A stretch of DNA of 64,000 nt from Chlorops oryzae (taxonomy: Eukaryota > Arthropoda > Insecta > Diptera > Chloropidae), in contig CM035807.1 in the NCBI GenBank assembly GCA_020466095.1, forward strand, positions 113,415,286 through 113,479,285. Reading direction: 5' to 3'. This document shows positions 46,885-58,037 of this stretch, piece by piece (positions within the stretch are counted from its first letter, which is position 1; every line of letters begins with the position of its first letter). Below the pieces are notes generated by a model, which saw nothing but the letters and a program-made list of their open reading frames with translations, was not told the origin of the DNA and did not search any database. The position numbers were made by a program, and so were the translations under genes.

Positions 46885-47607
46885 CTCGCATATTTTTTTT
46901 TAAACATTCAAAAAAAGGTTTTACAAAAACTGAAATACACTGAAAAAAATAGATAAATTTTTGTTTTCTTTTTTGTTCAAAAAATTTTCTCAGTGTAAAA
47001 TTTAAAAATAAATTTTCTATATTCCTTGTTTTATTAACAATAAGTCACTGTTTGTTTCATCTTTTTATCCTAATTATTTCTGGAGATATTAAATTTTTAA
47101 AAACATGCCGTATGAGTAATGTGTTTTGTATCATTTTCGTACATTTGTACTGGATATTAGTACTAGAGCATCTATGTGCACTTGTAATTTTTTGAATATC
47201 TCACTGTTGCGCCATTTTATTTGAATGAAATTTTTTTTTTAATTAAAGCAAATACTTAGAGGTATCTTTTAAAAAAATTTGTAGAGTGGCGCAAAACTGG
47301 GAATACACTGAAAAAAATATTCAAAATTTTCTTATTAGTTTTGTGAAAAAAATTTTCTCAGTGTAAAAATTTAAAAAAAAATTTTTTAGCTTCCTTGTTT
47401 TATTATCTAACAGAATCTGTTTAGATCGTCTCTCTATCTCAATGGATTGTTGAGATATAAAATTTTGAAAAAAGCCTTAACAAAAAAGGATTTTCAAGGA
47501 AATAAAAATCGAAAAAGTAGTCTCCACATTGTTTTTAGATGGCACCTATCGAAAAATCAACAAAATTTAAAAATTCCTTTCATGATGCCGCAACCCGCCA
47601 GACCCTT
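46885..47607. mobile_element. Family Y composite repeat, copy 3
   Basis: Nearly the same sequence as 19860-20585. It carries one CACTGAAAA/TCTCAGTG hairpin (46935-46997), then CACTGTTTGTTTCATC, GTACTGGATATTAGTACTAG, a second hairpin (47306-47366) and the end motif GATGCCGCAACCCGCCAGAC. It lacks the extra tandem units of the 19.5 kb copy. No coding capacity. Confidence 0.85.
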
Positions 47608-48718
47608 TAAAACCCTAAGAAAGTAAGTATACAAAATATTCGATTGCTTAGTGACATTCATATAAGAAGCAATCTATGTAGTTACTCAAAGCGTGGTCTA
47701 CTTAAGACTTTAAAGACACTGCTTTTAGCTCTGCAAAGATTCCCACATATTTACAAATCAAGCAACCAATTCATTCCTCTTTTCAGACATGATTACTTCT
47801 CTCCAAGCAAGTATTTTAAACAGCATTTTAGGTCTTTAAGATCCTTCTTTCTATTAAAGATTAATTTCATTCTTTGTATTCTTTTCTATACCTTCCTATC
47901 CAGGTCTGCAAAAGAGGATATAATTGGCTGAAGCTTGAATCTCCTAACCTCCTATCAATTTCATTTTATCGTTCATTAAATTGGTCACTAGATTCGGTGT
48001 GCTTGATTGGCCACAGATGCTACAAGCTCGACCTCATAAATACATAATAAGTATAGGAATTTAAGTATGGGTGAAGTCTAGAATACCAATAAATTCAGAA
48101 TGCTCTCCCCACGCCCTTAATTAATGTGCTTAAATGAAAAGAGCTTTTTCCAAATTGTCAATATATTAAGTACAATGGAATAATTTTGCTCCACTTTACA
48201 AAATCCTTCAAAATAATTTGACCAATTTTCACCACAAACAAAGATTCCTTTTGTGACATTAAGCGCTCAAATGACTAAAAGGACAAAATGTTGTATTTTT
48301 CTCTCGACAATGTCCCTCATTACTTAACTCCTAAATAAACACTTGTTGCATGAATTATGCTTTTCAAATAATAAGTGTCAAAAACCTCATGGCAGTGAGA
48401 GGGAGAGAACGAGAGATAGAAAGGAAGACACCAAAATTTTCATTATTTCAAAGCAATCCCCGAAAGCAAAAATTTCCGCAACACTTTAAAATTATTTGAA
48501 GAATGCATTGCAAATTTCATTTTTCATTGCACAAAAACTCGAATGTCACAATCTGGATTCTGGGGGGGGCAGGAAATTTTCGCACTTGGATACTTACGAC
48601 CGACCACCAACAACGGAAGCTAGCACTGCTCTGATGCACTATGCTTGGGCACTTAATATAAATTCACACCCGCAATGACAAAGACGTGTCCTTGAGATAA
48701 TTTTCGCAGAATATCAAA
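47608..48718. other. Noncoding stretch
   Basis: AT-rich unique sequence. A 95-residue frame at 47644-47931 is rich in Phe/Leu/Ser with no domain. A G run of 8 lies at 48563-48570. No gene called. Confidence 0.4.
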
Positions 48719-48868
48719 ATGAGTGAAGCAAGTGCAGATGACGGTGACAAAGACGCACAAGAAGGCGAGGGATATGGGAATGGAGATGGCGATGGCGATG
48801 GCTATGGCGATGTGGATGGCGAAGAAGATGGAGGCGGAAAACGAGATGAAGGAAGAGAAAAATGTTAA
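48719..48868 (+). CDS. Small acidic Gly/Asp ORF, 49 aa
   Basis: ATG in a fair context (TCAAAATGAG) opens a 49-residue frame: MSEASADDGD, a run of Gly-Asp and Gly-Tyr from a GATGGC repeat at about residues 20-36, then an EED/GGGK tail and stop. It would be a small, very acidic, unstructured peptide. The frame depends on the hexamer repeat, and the reverse strand gives an equally open hydrophobic frame, so coding is uncertain. Its length would change in 2-residue steps with the repeat. Confidence 0.2.
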   Translation: MSEASADDGDKDAQEGEGYGNGDGDGDGYGDVDGEEDGGGKRDEGREKC

Positions 48869-49921
48869 AAGTGAAAAGCTGCGCGTGACTTTACAGTAAA
48901 TTTTTATCGTTAGAGCAAATGACGACGCCAATGTTTATACAGATATAGGTATATAAATATATAATATTATATATATATATATATGTATTAATATCTATAT
49001 ATATGTGTATATATTTACGTGGTTGAAGTAAGCTTTGTATGTTCTACAACGAAAAACATAAAAATAAAATAAAACAAACGACTAAAATAGCAAAATAAAA
49101 ACGCAAAAAAAAAAATGCGAAAGGACGAAATCCGAGCTGTTCAGCATCCGAGACTCGTTGTTCGGGTAGTATTGCTGCTGCTGCTGCTGTTAGTTAATGT
49201 TGGTGACGTCTCTTGACATAAATTCTAAGCAGCGTTTCGTTTCATTTGCTTTGCCAACTGATAAGATAAGGACACATCGTGCGGGAGCTGTGAAAGCGGC
49301 AGGAGCAGGAGCTCTACTTGATATTCTGTTTTGAATTTAAAAATATATAAATTTTTTTTGGATCTTTTTCCGTTTTTGCTTTTCCTATTTTTCGTTTTTG
49401 TTTTTTTTTCTCTATCTTTCTCTTTTTTTATTTTTATTTTTCCCTCTCTTCTCGAAAGCCAAAAAGATAAACTTTGTTAAAATACGCGTAAGTTAAGGCA
49501 TTAATGTCGCGCAAGCTAAGTTTTGGATTTTTCGTTTTAAGGGTTTTTTTTTTTGCTTTCTATTTTAAAACGTTTAGCATTCAGTGCTGATCACAAGGGT
49601 TTAAAGCGCCTTAATTGCTTGGTATCAAATTAGAACGAAAGAAACATAAAAGGAATTGAGCAATTGAAAGCTCAAGTGTAAATTCATTGATGCAATCACT
49701 TAGAGCGATTAACTCTTTAGAGGCTGCTAAATGATTACCCTCCCTTTTGCCAGATTATGCCACTAAAAAGGATTACGATTGTAAATATAAGCGGATTATT
49801 GAGGCAGTGTTTTAATGATGTTTATTCAAATATATAATTCAACTACACCATGAAATTATTGATGAATTTCGCTTGATACAAAATTTTAAACCACATCAAT
49901 CATAAAAATATTTGAAGTAAT
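48869..49921. other. Noncoding stretch with TA repeats
   Basis: An interrupted TA microsatellite lies at 48952-49012 and a CTG run at 49171-49190. The rest is AT-rich with T tracts. No gene called. Confidence 0.45.
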
Positions 49922-51021
49922 CCCAGCAAACATCTAAGGAATGATCATAGGAAGTGTCAGAAAATAGTATCTACGACATCTTGACAAAATAGAAATACGA
50001 GTACGAAATTAATCCGAAATTACTCCGAAATAACTCCGAAATTACTCCGAAATGGCTCTTAAATTTCTCCGAAATGACTCCGAATTATATAATAAATAAG
50101 ATGCTCAGGCGCACGACTCCGAATTTACTAAGAAATCACTCCGAAATAAGTTTCATATAGGAGTTTCAGAAAAATGACTCCACAAAGATTCCGAAATAAG
50201 TGAGAATTATGAGTCACAAAAGCATAACTACGAATTGACTAAGCAAAATTAACAAAGAGAATAAAATATGTATCTCCGAAATGATCCGAAAATCAATTGA
50301 CTCGAAATAAGATTTCGAAATTACTCCGAAATTAGTCCGAAATATTATAAATGCCGAAATTACTCCGAAATTTTTCCGAAATTACTAAGAAATGGCTCTT
50401 AAATTTCTCCGAAATGACTCCGAATTATATAATAAATAAGAGCTCAGGCGCACGACTCCGAATTGACTAAGAAATCACTCCGAAATAAGTTATATAGGAG
50501 TTTCCGAAAAATGACTCCACAAAGATTCCAAAATAAGTGAAAATTATGAGTCACAAAGCATAACTCCGAATTGACTGAGAAATTACTCCGAAATGAATCC
50601 GAAATAAGTGTTAAATAAGATATTCAGAAATATGACTCCGAAATTGGTCCGAAATAAGTGATATAAATGCGTCTCAAAAGTACAGTGCCGAATTGACTAA
50701 GAAATACTCCGAAACTAGTTGGAAATAAGTGATTACTATGAGGCTCAAACGCATAATGCTGAAATAACTCCGAAATTACTCCGAAATTTTGGGAAAAAAT
50801 AGACACAAAAGCATGACTCCGAAATTGATCTGAATTTACTTGGGAAATATGCGACTTAAAAATATGACTCCAAAGTGAGTCAGATACAAGTGGGGTATGT
50901 TATATAGCGAACATGACTCCCAAAAGAGTCCATAATACGTAAAAAAAATAAAAGGATGGGCAACATGAATACGAAATGAGTCCGCAATAATTGGGTAATA
51001 TACATATTTATGTCTGCTGGG
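49922..51021 (+). mobile_element. Family X element, copy 5
   Basis: It starts CCCAGCAAACATCTAAGGAA and ends TATGTCTGCTGGG. The 1.1-kb interior is a dense ACTCCGAAAT array. It contains an internal direct duplication of about 350 bp: GGCTCTTAAATTTCTCCGAA occurs at about 50053 and 50392, followed both times by TAAATAAGA and GCTCAGGCGCACGACTCC. No protein; short frames on both strands are repeat by-products. Confidence 0.85.
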
Positions 51022-51376
51022 AAATTTTATAAACAAATTATTTAAATTGATTATGAATTTCGTAGGAAATGAATTTTGTACTTTTTAAAAGCGGAAGCAA
51101 ACACGAACATACAAACATCTTCAAAAATCTTCACATCAAAGCAAATGAATTTTTAATGAACGTTTCAATATCTCAAGCGATGTCACATCGAATGAAAACA
51201 TTTAAGAGATCAAAGTTCAATTATGACATTTTAATCGTGAAACGTATATCAGCACGAGGAAATCAAGAGGATTAATTCGAATACGATTCGATGGAAACCA
51301 GTAATGATTTTCTTGTGAATTATTTCAGATGTTTTTGGAGTTTCGTTTGAGCTTTCTTATTTCTTATATTTTATTT
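51022..51376 (+). repeat. 350-bp direct repeat, copy 1
   Basis: Begins right at the family X right end with AAATTTTATAAAC. It shares GAATTTTGTACTTTTTAAA, CACATCAAAGCAAATGAATT, CGAGGAAATCAAGAGGATTA and CCAGTAATGATTTTCTTGTG with 51938-52283. The copies are about 908 bp apart in the same orientation. Confidence 0.85.
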
Positions 51377-51790
51377 TTGATTACACTGGCCGACAAAAAG
51401 AAAAAATGTGCTGTCTTTGGAATAAAATATACATTTCCTATGTATTTTGATGTGCTGAAACCGAATTTGGCAAAAAAAAAAAATTTTAACCGCGCCATTT
51501 TTCTCTACACCCCCTGTAACCCTCATAAATCCATACAGAGTGGTCTGATCTCGAGAAACGTGGACGCAGTGGACATAGGGGTTTGGAATTTTTGTCTTTA
51601 GACCTTATATCGAAAGGTGATGGCTATATATAAATGTCCATAAAATTAAAGAAAAATTCCCTCAATTGTTGTTGTTGTTGCAATTTAAAATCGAAAATTT
51701 GGAACATTTCAATATTTCTCTTTATTTATAATTTTATATCTCGAAACGACTTGAGATAATTGAAATATTGTTTCTTTATTTGTTCAAGAA
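51377..51790. other. Noncoding segment between the 350-bp copies
   Basis: AT-rich unique sequence continuing from the first 350-bp copy. A 90-residue open stretch (51329-51601) overlaps it and shows no domain, and a TTG run lies near 51668. No gene called. Confidence 0.4.
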
Positions 51791-51917
51791 TAAAATAAGT
51801 AAAAAACCAAAAATCGGAAACAGCATACACTGAAAAAAAATTTTTGAAAAAATATTGCTCATAAAAAAAAAATTTTTAGTCGTATGCTGTTTCATTTTTG
51901 GTTTTTACTTATTTTAT
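51791..51917. repeat. Foldback with 37-bp arms
   Basis: The left arm (AAAATAAGTAAAAAACCAAA, then CGGAAACAGCATAC) is mirrored by GTATGCTGTTTCATTTTTGG and TTTTTACTTATTTTAT. The 50-bp loop contains ACACTGAAAAAAAA, as in family Y hairpins. It sits between the two copies of the 350-bp repeat. Confidence 0.85.
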
Positions 51918-51937
51918 GTTAAAATAAGGAAAATTTT

Positions 51938-52283
51938 ATAAACTAAGTCTTTCAAATGATTATGAATTTTGAGGAAATGAATTTTGTACTTTTTAAACGA
52001 ACAAACACGAACATACAAAAAATCTTCAGAAATCTTTCACATCAAAGCAAATGAATTTTTAATGAACGTTTCAATATCTCAAGCGATGTCACATCGATGA
52101 AAACATTTAAGAGATCAAAGTTCAATTATGACTTTTAATCGTGAAGTATCATTAGCACGAGGAAATCAAGAGGATTAATTGAATACGAATCGATGGAAAC
52201 CAGTAATGATTTTCTTGTGAATTTTTCAGATGTTTCTGGAGTTTCGTTTGAAAGTTTCTTATTTCTTATATGTTATATTTTTT
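51938..52283 (+). repeat. 350-bp direct repeat, copy 2
   Basis: Second copy of 51022-51376 with small deletions. The spacer between them holds about 410 bp of unique AT-rich sequence plus the foldback, consistent with a tandem duplication later broken by insertion, or with two insertions of one repeat. Confidence 0.85.
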
Positions 52284-52911
52284 ATTTTTTATTTTTATTT
52301 TTTTTATTTTTTAGAAAAAATAAATTGTGAAGCAGCATAAACATGTATAAGCCTTCATCCGTTAATGGCCAAGACATATGCCCAACACGTGCCAAAATAT
52401 TATCAATGCTAAGATTAAAAAAAAGAAACGATATCCTTGTTACTACCAATTCATGGAAATACTTAGGAACGGATTCAAATTCCAAAAATAAAAACATTTT
52501 TATGGTAATTCCATAGAATTTTATTGTAGAAAAAGTCATATGAATGATTGGGTTATCAACAGTATTTGGCATTGGACACACCGAAACAATGACCCTTTAA
52601 TATATTTCAAAGCAAATCGGGCCTCAATTTATCCGAAGGCTTGCGAGAGCGTTAGCTACATGTATTCCTTGCAATAGTTAAATTATTTAAAAAGTTCCAC
52701 AAAGTAGATATCTGATGGACGAAATTTCGACGGGCATATGGTATCTAAGGTAAGTTAATTGAAAAATGGAAACTTTTATAAAAAAAACATTCAAATGAAA
52801 TTAACTGCGAGAGAAAGTTTCGAAGGTACTTGTCACATTTCGTTTCGTTTTTCAATTCAGTTTTAAGCATGATAAATAGATAAATACCACGAAAGTGGAC
52901 TCTTCCAATCG
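52284..52911. other. Noncoding spacer
   Basis: T/A-rich tract at 52268-52325, then unique sequence. A 99-residue minus-strand frame (52282-52581) runs into the A/T tract and shows no domain. No gene called. Confidence 0.4.
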
Positions 52912-53244
52912 TACACCGAGAGAAAAAGGTAGTTATATTAACTGAAAAAGCAGGTTAAAATAACCGAGTTCACCGTTAATTCTTAGCTTATGTGTAGTAG
53001 CGGTCAACTCAACAGTACAAACACAGTCAATAAGGATATAACTACCTGATGGTTGATATAACTGTCTCGCGGTTAAATCAACTGTCACCAGCGACTGGGA
53101 AAAAAAATTAATTTTTTTGCTTTGACTTTTTTTTTTATCTTCTTTTATTAATATTTTTTTTTTAATTAAATATTTATAATTTTTCTTTATTTATTTGTTT
53201 CTATTTAAATCTTTTTCTCTTTCACCTTTTAAATTTTCTCGCCT

Positions 53245-53312
53245 CGGCCGAGCCTTGAACCGCTGACCTCCACTTCGCTGGGCGAACGTCTTAAACCATT
53301 ACGCTAAACGAA
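53245..53312 (-). repeat. tRNA-like module 1
   Basis: On the minus strand TAGCGTAATGG (A-box position, 53306-53296) and GGTTCAAGGCT (B-box position, 53261-53251) are 45 nt apart, as in a tRNA. The intervening part (AAGACGTTCGCCCAGCGAAG) could form an anticodon-like arm. The acceptor ends do not pair, so it is not a working tRNA; a tRNA-derived SINE head is the best reading. Confidence 0.65.
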
Positions 53313-53552
53313 CGAATTTAATTTGTTGGTCAAAATGCTCACTTGAGCTTATGGTTGCTCAAGTTTTAGGGAACGTGCTTAAGGAATTGTTTCACTCCCA
53401 AAATTTTTTGCTTGAAAATGAACCATTAAAAAAAATTAAATAAATTAAAGTCTTAAAAATTTAGGAGAAAATTTTTGCCTTAAAAAACAACTACACTCTG
53501 AACAAAAAAAAAAAAAAAAACTGTAATTAAAAAAAAAATCCAGAAAAATTCC

Positions 53553-53626
53553 CGCCGCCAGCAGGGATAGAACCCCGAAGATTACGACTGTCGAGTCACA
53601 GCTTAAACAACTGAGCTATCGAAAAC
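53553..53626 (-). repeat. tRNA-like module 2
   Basis: On the minus strand TAGCTCAGTTGTTTAAGC is a near-perfect D-arm/A box (from 53618) and GGGGTTCTATCCC a near-perfect B box (53574-53564), 44 nt apart. An anticodon-like arm can be drawn between them. Acceptor pairing fails. It differs from module 1, so the two derive from different tRNAs. Confidence 0.7.
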
Positions 53627-53825
53627 TCCGGAGACGGTTGATCAGAATGCGAACTTATACGTCTAAGTGAACGAAAGCGAATTTGAACATAAAAAGTAAC
53701 TGTTTTTCAACTGTTCATTTGACTGCCTTTTTCAGTGCATTTAACGCGGAATACAGTTTATTTGACTACTCTTACTTTAACTGTTCTAAGTAGTTGATTT
53801 AACTGTTGTTATTTCTCTCGGTGTA

Positions 53826-55602
53826 GGATCCTCTTTTTTCCGTTCAGATTGCTTATCTTCCGTATTTATAAATGCATTTCTATTTTAACTTGAGCATAAT
53901 CTATAGAAGACTGTCATACAATTGGGTTCGAGGTGTTTTAAAGGCGAAAAAAAAAAGAAAACTTTTCTTCTAAAACTTTCTTTTAAAAAGCTTTTAATTG
54001 TTATAAGAAAAAATTTCCCAAACTGTGGAAGTCAGAAGCACAAAGATGGTGGAGCAGCGGAAAAACACTCAAATTTAAGTCTCATTAAATTCGTTTGTAA
54101 TTTTTTATTTATTTAATTATTAAATTTTTTATTTAAGGGCCAATTCTGCCTCTTGGCTTTTAAACCAGCTTTCAGAATTCACATTATCATGACATATATA
54201 TATATGTGTTTTGTTAATATATTTTTCCTTCTAATGTCGAACATTTCTACATAACTTTATTTCCCTTCCATAATCCCAGGAGGTGTCTTTATTTAAATAC
54301 TATTAGTCGGAAAACTCAACATACGGTGACAACTTATTTAAAATACAATAACTAGCGTGCAAAAGCAATCTCAGAGTTATCTTAGACGTCTTAACCGCAA
54401 CAACACTATCTACAGAACAGACTCAGAGAGAGAGAGACAGAGGGAGAAAGAGGTAGAGAGACAAAAAGCGGGAGAAAAATGTCAAGTTACCTGATGGCGA
54501 TAAGGTTGCCAAGGCTTACTGGAATTCAGTTTTCCCAAAGATAAGCGAAATTTTTCTAAATCCTTAAAATCTTTCAAGTCAGCGTTGAGCTCTTCTGTTT
54601 TCTTTTCCTTAGGTTCTTATTTTTTTTTTTGCCCTACCTTCCAGGAAACTCACAATAGTGAAGAGCACTATTAAAATGAAATTATTTTCTTTTTTTTTTT
54701 TGCCTTTTTCTACCTTCTTTATATGGGCTCAACGTAGTGCTCTCCTCGTTTGTTTTTTTTTTTTTTCGTTTTCTTCCTCTCTTTATTCTTTTTTAATGCT
54801 TTCGAAGGAAAATTTCTTTTTTTGCAAATTACAATAAGATCGACTTTTGAAAGGATAAAGGATAATGTATTTCGCATTCAATTCATTCTTCATTTAAAGT
54901 AGTAAGTATCTTGATGGGCGTAAGAAGAAGAAGAAAACTCTTTTGACTTCTTCAACACAGTATCCTTGGCATTTAAACATTTTTTTTTTTTTTTTGTGAA
55001 AGTCAAAATTTAAGATTTTTTCCATACAAAAGATTATCTCAACTTCATCATAAAGGAGCACCACTACAGCGCATGCAACATCAACTAAAGAATTAACTTA
55101 AAAAGTCAGCCAAGAGCAGCGCCCGACGACGTAATTGCTGCCAAATATAATGTGTCATAATCGTACAATGCGAACATCCTTTCTTTGAACCACCGAAAGA
55201 GAGCTACAGTCGGTCTTGTCCGACTGAAATAAATTTCAATAATTATTTCCCCCAAAATTAAGGGAAACTTCCGATCCTTAGGGAGACTTTAAAGAGAAAA
55301 GACTTGATGAAACTTGTTACAGGAACAAATTTTTGTCTTTGGAAGATTTCAAAATAAAATTTTATGGAATTTTTACCCTATTTTAAGACATTCAAGGGCT
55401 GCGTTGGCAGATGAATTTTCTTTCAAAGCGAAATTTTTTCGAAACTTGATAAAAATGCTGGATTTCATTAAAAAAATACGTGATGTGTGATATGGGAAGA
55501 AATTTTTCCAACCCCGTATTAGTTCTTCTCCAGCACTCATTAGTCGAACAAGTAGGCGTGGAAGTGGATCGTCACTTGAGACAATTTTTAGGGATCAGTT
55601 CC
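53826..55602. other. Noncoding stretch
   Basis: Contains GA-rich sequence at 54423-54473 and several T runs (54620-54634, 54690-54704, 54748-54764, 54981-54995). No gene recognised. Confidence 0.4.
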
Positions 55603-56446
55603 CACCCAACATTTGGAATACTGTTTTATAAGAAGATTCATTTACGATTCTTTTTCGAGCCCCCTTCATGATTAGAAAATGATTGATCACATGCATGATT
55701 AAAAGAAGACTCGAAAACGACTCTCCAATATGTTTCAAAAGCGATTCGTATTGAAAGTACAAAAGCCAAAAATTAAGCAATCGTCAATTAATCACGTATG
55801 GGATTGAAATATGATCATTCAAATTGTTGCTATCTTCTATTTCACTCAATATTTGACTCAAAATTGAATTGAATGAAATTTGACTTTAAAGTTAGAAACG
55901 AAAAATTTCCATGACTTTCGATTTGGAAAGCTTGGTGTCGACGGGTGAGCACAGGACTAGAAAACGAGAGTTCCTAGGTTCAAATCCCACATAAGGCAAA
56001 GGAAAAAAAATTGTTGAATCAATAATAATAATAATAAATATAACACGGAAAAGCTAAAAAAATGTGTATTGATTTAAAAATTTTTTTAAATTTTTTTATT
56101 TTTTATTTTTGGAAAGCAATCGATTATAAATATGAGTCGTAGAAGACTCCAAAATGATACAAAGATGATCTAGAAGACTCCAAAATGATAGCAAATATGA
56201 GCCGTAGAAGACTCCAAAATGATAGCAAATATGAGGCGTAGAAGACTCGAAAATAGTAACAAATATGACTCGAAAACGACTCGCAAATGATTCCCTAAGA
56301 AGAGTCGCGGCTAGGGTTCCAATTTCTCCTCACAAAAGTATAATTTTTGATCAGAAAACGAGTGCATATTTGATCTTTTTAATCAGAAAGGCGACTCGAA
56401 AAAGACTCGCTTTTGATCAAAAATTTCGAAAAATGCTAGCTGGGTT
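55603..56446 (+). mobile_element. Diverged family X-like element, copy 6
   Basis: CCCACCCAACATTTGG at the left and AAATGCTAGCTGGG at the right are imperfect inverted ends related to family X. The interior uses a different unit: GACTCGAAAA and AAAATGATAGCAAATATGAG. A minisatellite of about 34 bp (AAATATGAGCCGTAGAAGAC, then TCCAAAATGATAGC) repeats three to four times at 56128-56270. A tRNA-derived SINE is inserted (about 55870-56036). Limits are approximate. Confidence 0.5.
55870..56036 (+). mobile_element. tRNA-derived SINE, copy 2
   Basis: TTGGTGTCGACGGGTGAGC (A-box region from 55933) and GGTTCAAATCCC (perfect B box, 55977-55988) are 44 nt apart. The tRNA-like part is followed by an A-run and AATAATAATAAT tail, the usual SINE layout. 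The leader TTGACTTTAAAG and body match 20590-20755. Unlike that copy its B box is intact, so this one could still be transcribed by RNA polymerase III. Confidence 0.75.
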
Positions 56447-58000
56447 GTTCAGCGGCTGGAGAAGTGATCCAACAAGAGACGTGAGGTTTATTCAAGCTGT
56501 TACAGGATCCATAGAAAACTAATCGGCCCTGCAGAAACTAAGTGGTTAAATGAAATTTTATTCCTGCCAACAGTTTGCCATGAAAAATGCTGACAGCAAA
56601 AATAGAAAAAATTGGGAAGATGCAAAAATGACGTAAAGTTTTTTTTTTAATTTTTTTGTTAATTTTTTTCAAGCTTTAGAAGGTTTGAAATTGAGTGGAT
56701 GCGGAAAAATATTGTCACGAAGGATATTTAAATAAAAATATGCCTCTCTACATATTTGATGAATATTCTAAGAACATTTTTAATAATTTCATCTGATGCA
56801 CTCTTTTATGACATTATTTTTATTTTTTTTTTTTCTATGGCTGCGGTTGTGGCTTTGTCTTTGCCACAAAGCACAACATAATTGCCGTCAATTTGAGTAA
56901 AAACTCAGAAATGCATGAGAAAAACTGTGAATATTTTCATGCTTTTCTGGCCACACTTTTATTTGAAACTTTTTTAAAATTTATTTTATTTAAAAAATTT
57001 TTTTTTTTCTCTTCCCTGTGAACTTTGTTTCATTGCTGAGGTTTTATAACATTCAACAAACTTTAATTGCCAACATTACGCTGCAAGCGAGCAGAGACTG
57101 CCAGTTGGAATGTTTCAAACCAGAAGAAAAAAAAGAAGGAAAAAAATCATTAAATTTTGAAACTTTTGCAATAATTGCGCAAATAAACACACACACACAC
57201 AAGTGCATAAATATGTACATACATATATGCACGCACAAAAAACCCGAGCTATTGAACATAAAACGTATTTTAAAAAAATTTTCTCGTAGAATTTTGCTGT
57301 GCAGCGCTTCAACTAATCAACTCATAAGTTTCTTCATAAGCACAACAATGGCGTGCTGTGACTGTCCTTCTGCATCTGTAAGCCAATCTCTTCTCGACTA
57401 CTAAATGTTGCACACTTGATGATAAACTTTTCGAGTATTTTCATCTCCAAAAATGTCAGCGTCAATGCGATCACACACCACTTTGTAACGCACTTCAAAC
57501 TTTCCTAACCCAAGTGCACTTATCCGAAAAAGGAAAGAAGGAGAAAACAAATGAAAGGACAAGAAGGACAAAACGCAACTATACAAGTCAAACACTACAC
57601 TGCTGCTCAGGCAAAGTCTTAAGCTAACCGACAAGCAAAACTTGTTTGATTATTCTCACAAGTACAATAAATTATACATCTGGAAAGGAGTACAACAAAA
57701 GAAGAAGCAAAAAAAACTTGGGGGGAAAAATGAAATAAAAAGTAAACTTAAAGCTCACTCATAGGACACATAAAGCCGCGACATACATATATGTGCATGT
57801 TTCGGTTTAGGTAAAAAGAATAAGTAGGAAAAAAACAGAAAGAAAAAAACTTAAATCGCGATTATGCGAGTCCTTTTCTCTGCTCATGGCTTTAGTCCAA
57901 ATACCGGGAGCGCATTAACTAAAAGTGGCAAAACAATGAATTTTAAGCAAGCTACTAAGATGAATAAGAAAAGACATGCGACAGAAACAAAAACTTAAGA

Positions 58001-58037
<37 letters not shown>

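Larger units (their letters stand above)
52914..53823. mobile_element. TA-flanked element with two tRNA-like modules
   Basis: CACCGAGAGAAA after TA at 52912-52913 is mirrored by TTTCTCTCGGTG before TA at 53824-53825. A TA duplication with these ends suggests a Tc1/mariner-type non-autonomous element. Subterminal AACTG/CAGTT words recur in both orientations. The 910-bp interior carries two minus-strand tRNA-like modules (about 53245-53312 and 53553-53626), each with A and B boxes at tRNA spacing. No transposase. This could be two SINEs inserted in a MITE, or one composite element. Confidence 0.75.

Noticed and set aside
48653..48931. Hydrophobic 92-residue minus-strand frame
   Set aside because: Its Ile/Ala run is the reverse of the GATGGC repeat; no ATG context or splice support.
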